Assembly: GCA_023014485.1 (NCBI GenBank)
Contig: JAJOZX010001570.1
Span: forward strand, 205,001 to 269,000
Direction of reading: 5' to 3'
DNA length: 64,000 nt
Source of the DNA: Bathynomus jamesi
Taxonomy: Eukaryota > Arthropoda > Malacostraca > Isopoda > Cirolanidae
Shown: one piece after another, positions 10,821 through 20,910 of the stretch
Position numbering within the stretch: position 1 is the first letter of the stretch
How the letters are laid out: the number at the start of each line of letters is the position of its first letter
The notes under the pieces: generated by a model
Database searches by the model: none
What the model was told of the DNA's origin: nothing
The model's input: the letters and a program-made list of their open reading frames with translations, nothing else
Made by a program: the position numbers and the translations under genes

Positions 10821-12548
10821 ATGAGTAAATTTGTAATTGAGAAACAGCAACAAGCTACTGCTGCTGCCGAGCCAACTACTGGTGGAGAAGCCAGCACTTC
10901 TACAGGAACAACAAAGAGAAAGAGAGATTGGAAAAAAGTCGCTCGTAAATTTCACGATGAATGGCAGTTGCAATTTGCTGTCATGGAAGTAAATGAAAAG
11001 TCTCTGTGTATATTGTGTAAAAAAAATTTCAATGAGAACAAGGTGGACAGTTTTAAAAAACATTTTCAAAACATGCACAGTGAATTTGATAGGAAGTTTC
11101 CTTTTGGCAGTCGAAATAGAGTCGACGAAATAGCTTGTTTAAAGTCAAAGTTTAATGAGCAGCATTATTTTTTTAAACGATTTATGTCAACGTCTGAGCT
11201 TGTAACTTTGGCTAGCTACAAAACAGCATGGATTATAGGTCGCAAAAGAAAACCGTTTTCAGACGGAGAACTAGTGAAAGAAATTATCTGTTCTGTTATG
11301 GAAATTCTGCTCGAAAATTATGAGTCTAAGACGAAGAACGACATCATGCAGAAAGTACAAAATCTGCAATTGAGTCACCAGACAATTGCTCGTAGAATGC
11401 AAGATTTGGCACACAATATTAAAGGCCAACTGATTGAACATTTGAAAAACTGCGTGTCTTTTTCTGTAGCATTGGATGAGTCATGTGATATTCAAGATAC
11501 TGCACAGCTACTTTTTTGGGTTCGTCTTGTTTCAAAAGACTTGGAGATTCATGAAGAAATGTTGGCAATTCGCGGCCTGAAAGATCGGACTCGCGGTGTC
11601 GATATTTTTGAAACTTTCAAAGATGTTGCTGAAAAGTGTGAATTAGATATGACTAAGTTAGTTTCTGTCACAACGGATGGTACACCAGCGATGGTTGGAC
11701 ATAAAACTGGATTTGTCGGCCTTTTGAAACAACCACCACAAGTGAATATTGTTACTTCCTTCCAATGCATTTTACACCAAGAAAATCTTTGTGCTCAAAT
11801 GACTAAAATAGACACTTCTGTAATCAAAGATGAAGAGTGGCAATGTGACTTGCGTTTTCTAACTGACATCACATTACATATGAACGAACTGAATTTGAAA
11901 CTTCAGGGGAAGGAGAAGCTAATTTGTGATCTGGCTAGTTATGTACGAGAGTTTATAAGCAAACTGAATCTTTTTGTATCACATATGAAAAATGAAGATT
12001 TCACACACTTTCCAAATATGAATCAGTATGCAGAAAATCCTAATTTTAATCGACAGCGCTATGTATGTTGGTTGCAGAATCTGCAAAAAAAATTTGAACA
12101 GCGCTTTTCCGATTTTAAAAGATTCAGACCTGTCTTTCAGTTTATGCTAAATCCACTTCGATTTGACATCAATAATTCTCAGTTATCTCAAGAGGTCGTA
12201 AGTTTGCTTTCTTTGGACAGGCGCAGTTTTGAAACAGAAATGCTTTTGCTTCAAAGCCAAATCGATTGTCCTGTAAATGACGAGTCTGTTTTGATGATGT
12301 GGACTCGCCTTTTAAAAGGAAATGAGTTCGAGGTTCTTAACTTAGCTATTGCGAAGCTGTTATGTATGTTCGGAAGCACATGGGTCTGTGAATCCACTTT
12401 TTCTGCGATAAATTTCCTTAAATCAAAGTACAGATCAAGGCTTCTGGATGAAAATCTGGAGGCGGAGTTAAGATGCGCGGTCAGTGTGAAATATGTACCT
12501 AATTTCAAGGCTATGGTAAAAGAAAAAGAATGTAAAGTGTCACACTGA
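10821..12548 (+). CDS. hAT transposase with an internal deletion
   Basis: The Met at 10821 follows a good splice acceptor (tttcccctatttcag, 10804-10818), so an upstream non-coding exon is likely. The frame is open upstream to 10770. The 575-residue product has a BED-like N-terminus (CILCKKNFNENKVDSFKKHFQNMH), the RNase H core with SVALDESCDIQDTA and VTTDGTPAMVGHKTGF, and the C-terminal dimerisation segment (CMFGSTWVCESTFSAINFLK). It resembles the GTF2IRD2/SCAND3-type hAT group. Between IDTSVIKDEEW and the preceding ILHQENLCAQM a middle block normally about 90 residues long is missing in frame. The protein is uninterrupted but probably inactive. Confidence 0.88.
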   Translation: MSKFVIEKQQQATAAAEPTTGGEASTSTGTTKRKRDWKKVARKFHDEWQLQFAVMEVNEKSLCILCKKNFNENKVDSFKKHFQNMHSEFDRKFPFGSRNRVDEIACLKSKFNEQHYFFKRFMSTSELVTLASYKTAWIIGRKRKPFSDGELVKEIICSVMEILLENYESKTKNDIMQKVQNLQLSHQTIARRMQDLAHNIKGQLIEHLKNCVSFSVALDESCDIQDTAQLLFWVRLVSKDLEIHEEMLAIRGLKDRTRGVDIFETFKDVAEKCELDMTKLVSVTTDGTPAMVGHKTGFVGLLKQPPQVNIVTSFQCILHQENLCAQMTKIDTSVIKDEEWQCDLRFLTDITLHMNELNLKLQGKEKLICDLASYVREFISKLNLFVSHMKNEDFTHFPNMNQYAENPNFNRQRYVCWLQNLQKKFEQRFSDFKRFRPVFQFMLNPLRFDINNSQLSQEVVSLLSLDRRSFETEMLLLQSQIDCPVNDESVLMMWTRLLKGNEFEVLNLAIAKLLCMFGSTWVCESTFSAINFLKSKYRSRLLDENLEAELRCAVSVKYVPNFKAMVKEKECKVSH

Positions 12549-12605
12549 AGTAGTTTTTGTTAGTAATAATATTTTTTTGTAATATTTATCTTTAATATTA
12601 ATAAT

Positions 12606-12611
12606 AATAAA
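12606..12611 (+). promoter_or_regulatory. poly(A) signal of hAT transposase
   Basis: AATAAA lies 58 bases after the transposase stop and inside the hAT element, a suitable place for 3' end formation. Confidence 0.5.
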
Positions 12612-12951
12612 TTTGAAATGTCGTTTGTAATATGTTTTTAATCCTTTTTTATGATGTGGCGAATACGAAAAATAGAAAACCATAAGTGTGGCTAGCATGG
12701 AATTTCTATTGGACACCGCTGTTTTAGCGCAACGACCTAGTCACTGCGGAGGGGATTTAGAGTAGTTAAGTTTATAGTAGTTCGTGAAGTTTAAAAATAA
12801 AATGTAAAAAAATGGAAGCGTTTATTTACTAAATGATGTTATATATTATATCACAAGTTATAACTACTGTTACAAAAGTGGACCTTTCCTGTCAAAAGGG
12901 GGTCGTTCGAACCCCCTGGCTACAAGCCTGCGAGTACAGTATAGGTAATTT

Positions 12952-13209
12952 TGGTACTTTCCTGTTATCCCGGACCCCATACTTTTTTTAACACTTGCCA
13001 ATCGAAACCTACATGAAAATTATTGACTGTCCAGTTAGGTCAACTGTACACCCTTGACGAGTGATTAGGTTAAGTCATGATATTTTCATTTAAAAGTTAA
13101 TGAAAATATTACAACTTAACCTAACCAATCACCAAGGGCATACAGTTGACCCAAGTGATTGGCAAGTGTTAAAAAAAGTCTGGGGTCCGGGATAACAAGA
13201 AAATACTAT
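12952..13209. mobile_element. foldback MITE
   Basis: The element is one long inverted repeat. The left arm reads 'ctgttatcccggacccca' and 'aacacttgccaatc'; the right arm has their complements at about 13155-13195. An inner pair of arms (GGTCAACTGTACACCC with its complement) meets near 13090. A diverged copy of the centre lies at 21530-21610. No ORF. Confidence 0.75.
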
Positions 13210-13494
13210 AATTTCTATTTCTTTTTTAAAATAAAGTCAGAGCCCTTAACAACGACTTAAAAATAAAGTCGATCATCTTTTAAGAGTACTTTTTAATAAA
13301 ACAATTTGTAATCACGCTCCAAATTTGCGTAAACCGTGAACAAAATCCGTAAGCAAGCTCGAACCTCGTGACGGCGCCTGAATAGACCATTGCTGAGGCT
13401 GTTAATTCCGTGAATTTCCTCCTCCACGCCATCAGCCAAGGGTATCGTACGAGAGTGGAATCCAAATTACGAGAGTCGTTACATTATTTGAACG

Positions 13495-13582
13495 TAAAAG
13501 GTGGTTCTCCATCAAACTACTAAACACACTTGACGTCGTTTAACGTTGTTGATGTTGCGGGAAGCAGTGAAATGACCTAGTC
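13495..13582 (-). repeat. diverged 5S-SINE-like fragment
   Basis: The order 'ggttctccatcaaactactaa', 'gtcgtttaacgttgttga', 'gcgggaagc' follows the 5S-like head of the SINE at 43358-43435 with many changes. This is only a suggestion. Confidence 0.3.
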
Positions 13583-13731
13583 ACACGGTAACCTTCAATT
13601 GACAACCAAACATCCACGCACGTAACAAATGTTAAAATGAAAAACAAAATAAACAAAATTTCCCTTTATTTAAGGCGAAAATAATAATTAAATTCCAGTA
13701 TTATATTTAGCATATTTTTACTTCTTTCATC

Positions 13732-13764
<33 letters not shown>

Positions 13765-13766
<2 letters not shown>

Positions 13767-14342
13767 CTGTTTCCGATTTTTATGAAAACAACGTGATACG
13801 TACAGTTTTTCACGCTGATTTCAAAATTATATCGAGAAATATATAACCAAAAAGTTATAATGTGCAGAAACTAGCGAATGTTTGAAAGAGCGTAGGCTAT
13901 AGACATTTTAAAATAATACGCTGATTCTAAAAATAAGTTTTTTCGAAATGAAAGTAAATTATAGAATACTACAGAAAGTACTAGAACGGTGTAATCACTG
14001 CAAGCATAGGCTAGGCTATTTTTTAAACGGTGGCGTTGCGCATCTATTTTGTTCTTCCGCTGCAAGCATAGACTATAGTTCAACATCTTTTTACTTTCCA
14101 ATGACTGACAAATTTAATTTTATAGAATTATATAGGAAGACTGAGACAGAAGAAAATGCAGTAAATTTTTTACGAGAATATAACTTAATACCGAAAGAAA
14201 AACAGTGCCCTAGAAAACATCAAATGATAATAAGCCTAACTTAACCTAACCTAAGTATTTCTCGATGAAATGGTTTATAATTTTGAAATCAGCGTGAAAA
14301 ACTGTACATATCACGTTGTTTTCATAAAAATCGGAAACAGTT
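13765..14342 (+). mobile_element. Merlin/ISXO2-like nonautonomous transposon
   Basis: Inverted ends of about 80 bp. Left begins AACTGTTTCCGATTTTTATG; the right end is its complement ending at 14342. The arms contain TTTTTCACGCTGATTTCAAAA on both sides (13806 and 14281-14302). The element sits directly after (AT)n. An internal fragment at 14101-14244 resembles the N-terminus of an ISXO2/Merlin-type transposase. Confidence 0.65.
14101..14244 (+). pseudogene. ISXO2/Merlin-type transposase N-terminal fragment
   Basis: The reading MTDKFNFIELYRKTETEE... then NLIPKEKQCPRKHQM fits the start of ISXO2-like transposases, in which a short helical segment precedes a Cys-x-x-His/Cys finger. The frame stops at 14244, before the catalytic core. 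Recognition rests on one short motif. Confidence 0.45.
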
Positions 14343-14367
14343 AATGAAACAGGAAAGACCCCCATTA

Positions 14368-14744
14368 CAGGGTGTAACAAAAGTCCATTACAATAGGAAA
14401 TTAATGTTTTCTCTTCGTTTCAGGTTTATAACTATAACTGCTGAACAGTATGGTTGATTACACCTCGCAAAAGAAAGCAAAATTAGTTTTATTACACGTA
14501 CCTTCTCGTGACATTTAAAGTAGGTTATTTACCAAATAAGATCACCAACTATTATTCAGCAGGTAAAACAACATGCAACAAAAATGTAACACGAGTAAGG
14601 ATGTCCTACATAACGTTCAATGTAATTTGCGAGATTGAATTAACGTGTCAACACTTGAATGGTATGCAATTTGAACATCTGGTGTCTTCATAACAAATAA
14701 AAAAATATCCTCCTCCTATGCTAACAGACTTTTGTTATCCCCTG
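14368..14744. mobile_element. MITE with Tc1/mariner-like ends
   Basis: The ends are CAGGGTGTAACAAAAGTC and the complement of CAGGGGATAACAAAAGTC. The right end is close to a long (TA)n tract. No transposase is recognised inside; an ORF of 61 codons is not supported. Confidence 0.6.
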
Positions 14745-14756
14745 TGCATATATACC

Positions 14757-14758
<2 letters not shown>

Positions 14759-14819
<61 letters not shown>
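14759..14819. repeat. (AT)n microsatellite
   Basis: An uninterrupted AT tract of about 60 bp next to a MITE. Confidence 0.95.
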
Positions 14820-14821
<2 letters not shown>

Positions 14822-15287
14822 CACATTTTATCTTGGCTGATTCTTAAGACAAATGAATCAACCTCTTAAAAACTTGATTAATCTGAAAACAAAGAATGTG
14901 GAGAGGAGAGGAAGCAGAAAAAGAAATAGAAATAATAATAATAACGAAATGTTAAGAATTTATACAAAAGTTATGTCAAAAGCTAAATCTTGCACCACAC
15001 TATTAAGTACGAATGACCTTTGTAAAAGATGTAAACTTATCATAAAAAAAACAAATGAGTAACAAGAGGAATGAAATACTTAATTTTTGATTATCTGAAA
15101 GGTGAAATGTTTAATTGTATTCAGTGTCATTTATGGCAACTTAGAATAATAGAAAAATTAAACTAACATGATTATCTTCCCTAAAGTCTATCCTTTAAAG
15201 CGACTTAAAACATTAAAGTATGCTCCTATATCGCATTTTAAATACAATAGACAAGCTAAACAAAAAAAAATTATCTAATTTTATATA
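14820..15287. other. AT-rich stretch, no gene seen
   Basis: An ORF of 69 codons at 14853 is rich in Asn/Lys/Arg, has no motif, and reflects base composition. Nothing else is supported. Confidence 0.4.
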
Positions 15288-15857
15288 CAGGGTGTCCGAG
15301 AATTATCTGTACAATTTTTGGCTGTTATTAAAAGTCAACCATGAAGTGTAGAAATTCCAGTGTTGTCCCATTTTACAGAGAATCTCTAAGTTTTTTCTGA
15401 TACCAAGTTTTGACAAGTTTTTTAGAAATTCCAGTGTGTCCGAACATTATCTGTACAATTTCATCTTTTAATAAAATTCTTGATAACACACGTAAAATTC
15501 TTAAACAAGATTATTTAGAATCTGTATTTTCAAAAGTTTCTTTTATTAAAGTAACGTTGTTACAAACATTCGATATGTGCACCATTAGTGATTCGCAAAA
15601 CATCCAATCGATACACCAAATGTTGCCATGTACGCTGCAGCATATCCACATCAATTCGCTCAATAGCAGCTGTGATTCTTGCTTTTAAATCATCAATGTC
15701 TGTCACCCGCGTACATTTCTAAAAAACTTGTCAAAACGTGGTATCAGAAAAAACTTAATGAGTTTCTCTGTAAAATGGGACGACACGGGAATTTCTATAC
15801 TTCATGGTTGACTTTTAATAAAAGCCAAAAATTGCACAGATAATTCTCGGACACCAT

Positions 15858-15858
<1 letters not shown>
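15288..15858 (-). mobile_element. mariner-type deletion derivative
   Basis: Inverted ends (CAGGGTGTCCGAGAATTATC and its near complement at 15858) with extended inner similarity ('gactttta' and 'ccatgaagt' paired with the right side). On the minus strand, about 15550-15705 reads ITDIDDLKARITAAIERID and then TWQHLVYRLDVLRITNGAHI, the C-terminal tail of an IS630/mariner transposase. All catalytic residues are gone. Confidence 0.75.
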
Positions 15859-15982
<124 letters not shown>

Positions 15983-16059
15983 GAAAATTATTTCACGAAA
16001 GTAACACGTGAAAAATATTTATGATGAATAAAACCACGTAGGAAAGGAAACACAAAAAG

Positions 16060-16099
16060 GTGCTCAAGCGCTTTCGTCTAATGACATCCTCAGGAACAC
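16060..16099 (-). ncRNA. hammerhead-ribozyme-like motif
   Basis: The same 40 nt as at 790-829, on the minus strand, at the tail of Penelope copy A. Confidence 0.5.
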
Positions 16100-16175
16100 T
16101 GAAGTACATAAAAGGTTACGGCCTATATATAGGTTACAGAAAGGAAAAAAAAAAATAAATAACACATACACACAA

Positions 16176-16227
<52 letters not shown>

Positions 16228-16512
16228 ACACACATACATATATATATATGCAATAAACGGAGAAGTAAAAATAAAAATTAAAATTAAAAATTAGAGGATT
16301 AACAAAGAGGCATACAGATTTGTAAGGAAAAATATCGATTTTTAGCACAAGATCAAATGAATTATAAAAATACAAATTTATACTGGAAATCTGCCCGGGT
16401 TTTAACACTTTGCCTTTTAGAGTCAAGTTTCGATATACATAAAAATAAAATGAAGATTAAAAGTTAATAAAGTAGCATACAAGTTTACCAAAGATTTAGC
16501 GTCCTACCCTTT

Positions 16513-17275
16513 TTATCTAAATTTGTTTTTGAAGGAATTCAAAACAACAGGATCGAGTTGAAAAAGACCTTTGCTTATGTTGAAGTCATTTGAAAGTTGG
16601 ATAATGGCAGACTCAAGAATATTTCTATTAACAATGTTGCTAGAATGAAATAAAACTGAAGCATTATTCCAATCAATACAGTGGGATAACTCTGACAAAT
16701 GGACAAAAAGCACTGGACAACTGTCCTGTTCTAACGGAATATTGATGCTGTTTTATACGTGTGTGCAAATCCTTTCCCGTCTGACCTATGTAAAAGGAAT
16801 CACATTGTTTACACCCAATTTTATAGATAATGCCTGAATTATTGGTAGGGATATTTTTTACTATGATATTTTTCACAATATTGTTATATGAAAATACTAC
16901 ATTAATATCCAAAAGTTTAAGTACATTAGCAATGCCTAAAAAGCCCGGGAAAAATGGAAGTACTAAAATATTTTTTGACAAAGTACGAGTGTTATTATTG
17001 ACACGATAGAAAGTTCGTTTTGCCTTGTTGAGACAAGATTCCATAAACGCAGATGGGTAACACAGATCACTTCCAATACCGTTGATTTTTTCCAATTCGG
17101 CATCGATGTATTCCGGACTGGCGATCCTAAGGGCGCGGAGAAACATTGATGAAAAAAATGGCCTCCTTAGTGGGGGTGTCATGTCCCGAGTAAAAGTGTA
17201 CGTAGGACAAATTGTTTGTTGTTTTCCGATAGATACTAAACTTAAAACCTGGGCTTTCCTTATGTACACGCACAT
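16513..17275 (-). pseudogene. Penelope GIY-YIG endonuclease domain
   Basis: The frame 17275-16673 contains GIIYKIGCKQCDSFYIGQTG, the GIY-YIG motif pair with the Cys-x-x-Cys spacer usual in Penelope elements, and then DLHTRIKQHQYSVRTGQ. A one-base shift near 16713 moves the rest (LSELSHCIDWNNASVLFHS to LNSFKNKFR) into another frame ending at 16513. The plus-strand copy at 18781-19194 is unbroken here and shows the original reading. Confidence 0.88.
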
Positions 17276-18368
17276 CCAAAAATGGGATTGAATTGTCTTG
17301 TTCCACTTCTAAAGTAAACTTAATGGAGGGGACTTGATCATTTAACTGAAGGAGGAAGTTATCCAGGTCACGATTCATGGGCCAGATACACAAAATATCG
17401 TCGACGTACCGCAACCAAAGGATGCCAACCCCAAGGATTCTCGGAATGTAAGTAATTTCGAAAAACTCCATATAAATATTGGAGAGGAGGGGCGATAAGG
17501 GGTTGCCCATGGCCATCCCAAACACTTGTTGATAATACTCGTTATTGAAAATGAATTTACAGTCTTTGATGCAAAGCTTAATAAGTTCCAAAACAATGTG
17601 TGAAGGTAGTGGCAGGTCATACTTATGTAATTCTTGGGAGAGAAAGTCAAGCATATCATCAATCGGCACTTTTGTAAACAATGAGCAAATGTCAAAACTG
17701 ATCAATCTATCGTTAGTTTCAGTATGTGCATTATTCAATTTTTCAGTAAGATCCATGGAATTTTTTACATGTGAATCAGAGATAGTTCCGAGAATGTGGG
17801 ACAAGACTTTGACAAGCCATTTGGAGAGTTTATAAGTAATAGAGCCCACCGAGCTAATAATAGGGCGCATAGGGTTGCCAGGTTTGTGGGCTTTAATAAG
17901 ACCGTAAAGGTAGGGCAGAGAAGGTGAAGTGGACATGAAAAGCGGAATTAAGTCCTTATGATCTTTGAGAATGCGTTTCAAGCCACTATTAAATGATTTG
18001 ATGACGTCATCCTGCGGGTTCTTCCTAAGTTTGCTGTATGTGGCGGGGTCCTGGAGAAGCTCGTTCATCTTTCCGATGTAGTCCACTTTGTCCATAATAA
18101 CTATGGTGTTAGCCTTGTCTGCTTTAGTAATATGGAGCTCCCCATCTTTTTTTAATTGTGAGAGGCCATCGCGAAAACGTTTAGGAAAGTTATCTCCGTA
18201 ATTACCATTCGCCGCACTATAAACGAGGCCTTTAACTATGTTAAACAAATACTGAGGGAGATTACACTGTTTTTCAAAACACGCGAGACTAACAAATTTG
18301 TAAAGCCGAAGGTTTTTTAACGATAAAAAAGGACATACCATATCCAAGGGCACTTTTTGCATCGTCAC
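17127..18368 (-). CDS. Penelope-like reverse transcriptase
   Basis: A 413-residue frame with RT motifs in order: KADKANTIVIMD, LYGLIKAHKPGNPMRPIIS, SFDICSLFTKVPID (first catalytic Asp), GMAMGNPLSPLLSNIYM, LWLRYVDDILCIW (YVDD at 17397-17408) and NSIPFLDVRVHK. This order and the KAHKPG block are diagnostic of Penelope-like elements. The frame starts and ends at frameshifts, so true termini cannot be given. The last residues (from about FFINVSPRP) are out of the original phase. Confidence 0.9.
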   Translation of the reverse strand: MTMQKVPLDMVCPFLSLKNLRLYKFVSLACFEKQCNLPQYLFNIVKGLVYSAANGNYGDNFPKRFRDGLSQLKKDGELHITKADKANTIVIMDKVDYIGKMNELLQDPATYSKLRKNPQDDVIKSFNSGLKRILKDHKDLIPLFMSTSPSLPYLYGLIKAHKPGNPMRPIISSVGSITYKLSKWLVKVLSHILGTISDSHVKNSMDLTEKLNNAHTETNDRLISFDICSLFTKVPIDDMLDFLSQELHKYDLPLPSHIVLELIKLCIKDCKFIFNNEYYQQVFGMAMGNPLSPLLSNIYMEFFEITYIPRILGVGILWLRYVDDILCIWPMNRDLDNFLLQLNDQVPSIKFTLEVEQDNSIPFLDVRVHKESPGFKFSIYRKTTNNLSYVHFYSGHDTPTKEAIFFINVSPRP

Positions 18369-18848
18369 TAATGTTTTTCGAAGAAAGGTTCAAAACACAC
18401 TTTGAGCTTGCTTTTTTACTCCACTGACTATTTCGAATGAGACTTTTAATTTTCCGATCCAAAATGTTACGAAGTGAAGTAGTTCTCCGACGCAACTCGT
18501 TGTAAATTTCATCAAACAAAGGTTGGATCCACGGTTGGGGAATAACGTTACAAAATTATGTTTGGCGATGTTTAAATTTTTGAAGGCGGACCACTCATTT
18601 TGTCTGGTGACTTCAATGTGTTTCTTTAAAATTAATCTGCTGAAGTTGTTGAACGGATGGTCGTCAATTTGTCTGAGGCGAATCGGAAGCAGGGATTTGG
18701 GAAGAACTTGCTCCTCTAGACAGTTAGTAAGAAACTTTCGTCGGATACGAATTGCATGCCCTTTCATTAATGTAGAAGAAAACACGGACACAAACGGAGA
18801 CAATATTGTAAATATAGTAAAAAATATCCCTACCAATAATTCAGGCAT
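18289..18848 (-). pseudogene. Penelope N-terminal region
   Basis: Two overlapping frames (18848-18390 and 18519-18289) carry the part before RT. The likely start is MKGHAIRIRRKFLTNCLEEQ near 18768, and the second frame includes LFDEIYNELRRRTTSLRN. A shift near 18520 breaks it. Bases beyond about 18779 belong to the other copy, so the open frame there is accidental. Confidence 0.65.
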
Positions 18849-19194
18849 TATCTATAAAATTGGGTGTAAACAATGTGATTCCTTTTACATAGGTCAGACG
18901 GGAAAGGATTTGCACACACGTATAAAACAGCATCAATATTCCGTTAGAACAGGACAGTTGTCCAGTGCTCTTTTTGTCCATTTGTCAGAGTTATCCCACT
19001 GTATTGATTGGAATAATGCTTCAGTTTTATTTCATTCTAGCAACATTGTTAATAGAAATATTCTTGAGTCTGCCATTATCCAACTTTCAAATGACTTCAA
19101 CATAAGCAAAGGTCTTTTTCAACTCGATCCTGTTGTTTTGAATTCCTTCAAAACAAATTTAGATAAAAAGGGTAGGAGGCTAAATCTTTGGTAA
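18781..19194 (+). CDS. Penelope GIY-YIG endonuclease, partial
   Basis: The real coding part is the last ~138 residues of a 223-codon frame starting at 18523; the first 85 codons are antisense of copy A. It contains GIIYKIGCKQCD, FYIGQTGKDLHTRIKQH, LSELSHCIDW and ends SFKTNLDKKGRRLNLW. No frameshift is seen, unlike copy A. Confidence 0.85.
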   Translation, partial: NTDTNGDNIVNIVKNIPTNNSGIIYKIGCKQCDSFYIGQTGKDLHTRIKQHQYSVRTGQLSSALFVHLSELSHCIDWNNASVLFHSSNIVNRNILESAIIQLSNDFNISKGLFQLDPVVLNSFKTNLDKKGRRLNLW

Positions 19195-19421
19195 ACTTGT
19201 ATGCTACTTTATTAACTTTTAATCTTCATTTTATTTTTATATATATCGAAACTTGACTCTAAAAGGCAAAGTGTTAAAACCCGGGCAGATTTCCAGTATA
19301 AATTTGTATTTTTATAATTCATTTGATCTTGTGCTAAAAATCGACATTTTTCCTTACAAATCTGTATGCCTCTTTGTTAATCCTCTAATTTTTAATTTTT
19401 AATTTTACTTCTCCGTTTATT

Positions 19422-19427
19422 GCATAT

Positions 19428-19478
<51 letters not shown>

Positions 19479-19480
19479 AG

Positions 19481-19541
<61 letters not shown>
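19422..19541. repeat. (AT)n/(GT)n tracts inside the Penelope tail
   Basis: Two AT tracts separated by a GT run. The mirrored tail of copy A has the same kind of tract at 16182-16245, so these may be part of the element. Confidence 0.85.
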
Positions 19542-19550
<9 letters not shown>

Positions 19551-19622
19551 ATGTATGTTATTTCTTTATTATTTTTTTCTTTCTGTAACCTATATATAGG
19601 CCGTAACCTTTTATGTACTTCA

Positions 19623-19662
19623 GTGTTCCTGAGGATGTCATTAGACGAAAGCGCTTGAGCAC
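19623..19662 (+). ncRNA. hammerhead-ribozyme-like motif
   Basis: Identical to the block at 790-829; it ends Penelope copy B just before (AT)n at 19700-19748. Confidence 0.5.
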
Positions 19663-19695
19663 CTTTTTGTGTTTCCTTTCCTACGTGGTTTTATT

Positions 19696-19751
<56 letters not shown>

Positions 19752-20073
19752 ATAGTCATACGTCTGAGGACACTTCTGAATTAAGTGAAAATGTTATTTT
19801 AATAAGAATTATAGTGGGTGAAGAGAAAAATGTATTTAGGAAGTGTGTTTATTATATGGCAATATGTTAGAGATCAAAATCTGTAGAAAGATGAATGTAT
19901 GTGTATAAGCAATATTTCTATATTCGCTCCTCGCCTTAATAATGTCAGGACATGTGTTTAGCAGTGGTGACGTACGTTTTTAAAATAAACTTCCCTTTGT
20001 AGAATGCTCTTAAATGATTTTACGTTTCTTGTTTCTCTTTCGCTATATTTGTTTTCAAATGTTTTTTATGGGA

Positions 20074-20345
20074 TTAATGTCGGGGATTTAAGGTTGCCAC
20101 TCCCAAATTTCTAATGCAAATGCGAGATTTTGTCCAAATTAGGCAACGTCCGTTGGATATGGCGTGTCTATTCAACTTCTTGTAATACTTTCCCTCGTCA
20201 ATTATTCCATCAATTTTCGGAATATTGACGACTCTATTAGCGGAGATGCGTCCCATGATGATGATGATAGATCCACCTCCACGTTTGAAGGTGTTTAGAA
20301 AAATCCTCCTGCTCAAACTTCTTACAGTCACGTCTCCTCGCAAAC
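20074..20345 (-). pseudogene. Tc1-like transposase remnant
   Basis: The minus frame has FKRGGGSIIIIMGRISANRV, the GGGS-MVWG block of Tc1 transposases, followed by IPKIDGIIDEGKYYKKLNRH. It lacks the N-terminal domain and the last catalytic residue. Confidence 0.6.
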
Positions 20346-20439
20346 ATTCTTTTAGAATTGTCTAAAAGCTCATTAGAAGAAATGGAGGTCTTAAAACAGC
20401 GGCGCTGCAAAGCCTAAACTAAGGAACATTACCACGAAG

Positions 20440-20910
20440 ACGACGACGACTTGCCTCGCGAGAGATGAATGGAAAAAATTGTACTTTCGACAGAAGAAAC
20501 CAAAATTAGAAGAATGATTGTAGGGAGACGTGGCCACGAGAAGTTCAAATAGGAGGGTCTCGTTAACACCTTCAAACGTGTAGGTGGATCTTTGATCATC
20601 CAGGGATGTACCTCCGCTAACAGGATTGACGACATCATGAAAATTGATGGTACAGTATAATGAAAAGGGAGCAGTATTATAAGAAGTTGAGCGGACATGT
20701 CCTGCTCAATGGACATCGCCTACAAAACCTTGCATTTGTGCATGATAATGACTCAAACCACGCACCCAAAATAAACTGTACCTATCTGATGGAAAAAAAA
20801 AATTTCTGGGGAACTAAAAATGTCATCAAAGCCTTGACGTTAATCTCACAGAAAACGAAAATATCTGAAAACCAAGAAACCTCAATCATTATCGAGGGTT
20901 CCACAAAGGA
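20440..20910 (+). pseudogene. Tc1-like transposase remnant, opposite strand
   Basis: Broken plus-strand frames. KREQYYKKLSGHVLLNGHRL followed by FVHDNDSNHAPK corresponds to the '...QQDNDPKHTS' region. It is related to the remnant at 20074-20345 but inverted. Confidence 0.55.

Larger units (their letters stand above)
3009..12721 (+). mobile_element. hAT transposon, split by a BEL/Pao insertion
   Basis: The ends are inverted (CAGCGGTGTCCAATA at 3009; its complement at 12707-12721). They are flanked by 8-bp duplications, TTTTAGTG (3001-3008) and TTTTAGCG (12722-12729), with one difference. The transposase is at 10821-12548 on the plus strand. Removing the retrotransposon at 3042-10098 leaves an element of about 2.65 kb, a normal hAT size. 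Confidence 0.88.
15990..18778 (-). mobile_element. Penelope-like retroelement, copy A
   Basis: A nearly complete element in minus orientation. It has an N-terminal region (18768-18300), reverse transcriptase (18368-17127), GIY-YIG endonuclease (17275-16513), an AT-rich tail and a hammerhead-like end at 16060-16099. It is head to head with a second, 5'-truncated copy starting at about 18779. The coding part is broken by frameshifts near 18520, 18300-18370, 17130-17275 and 16710. Confidence 0.88.
18779..19700 (+). mobile_element. Penelope-like retroelement, copy B (5' truncated)
   Basis: Only the endonuclease and 3' tail remain, oriented opposite to copy A and joined head to head at about 18779. 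The tail matches that of copy A almost base for base and ends with the hammerhead-like block at 19623 and (AT)n. Confidence 0.85.

Noticed and set aside
13948..14100. Upstream 51 codons of the ORF at 13948-14244
   Set aside because: They have no similarity that I recognise; only the part from Met at 14101 looks like a transposase start.
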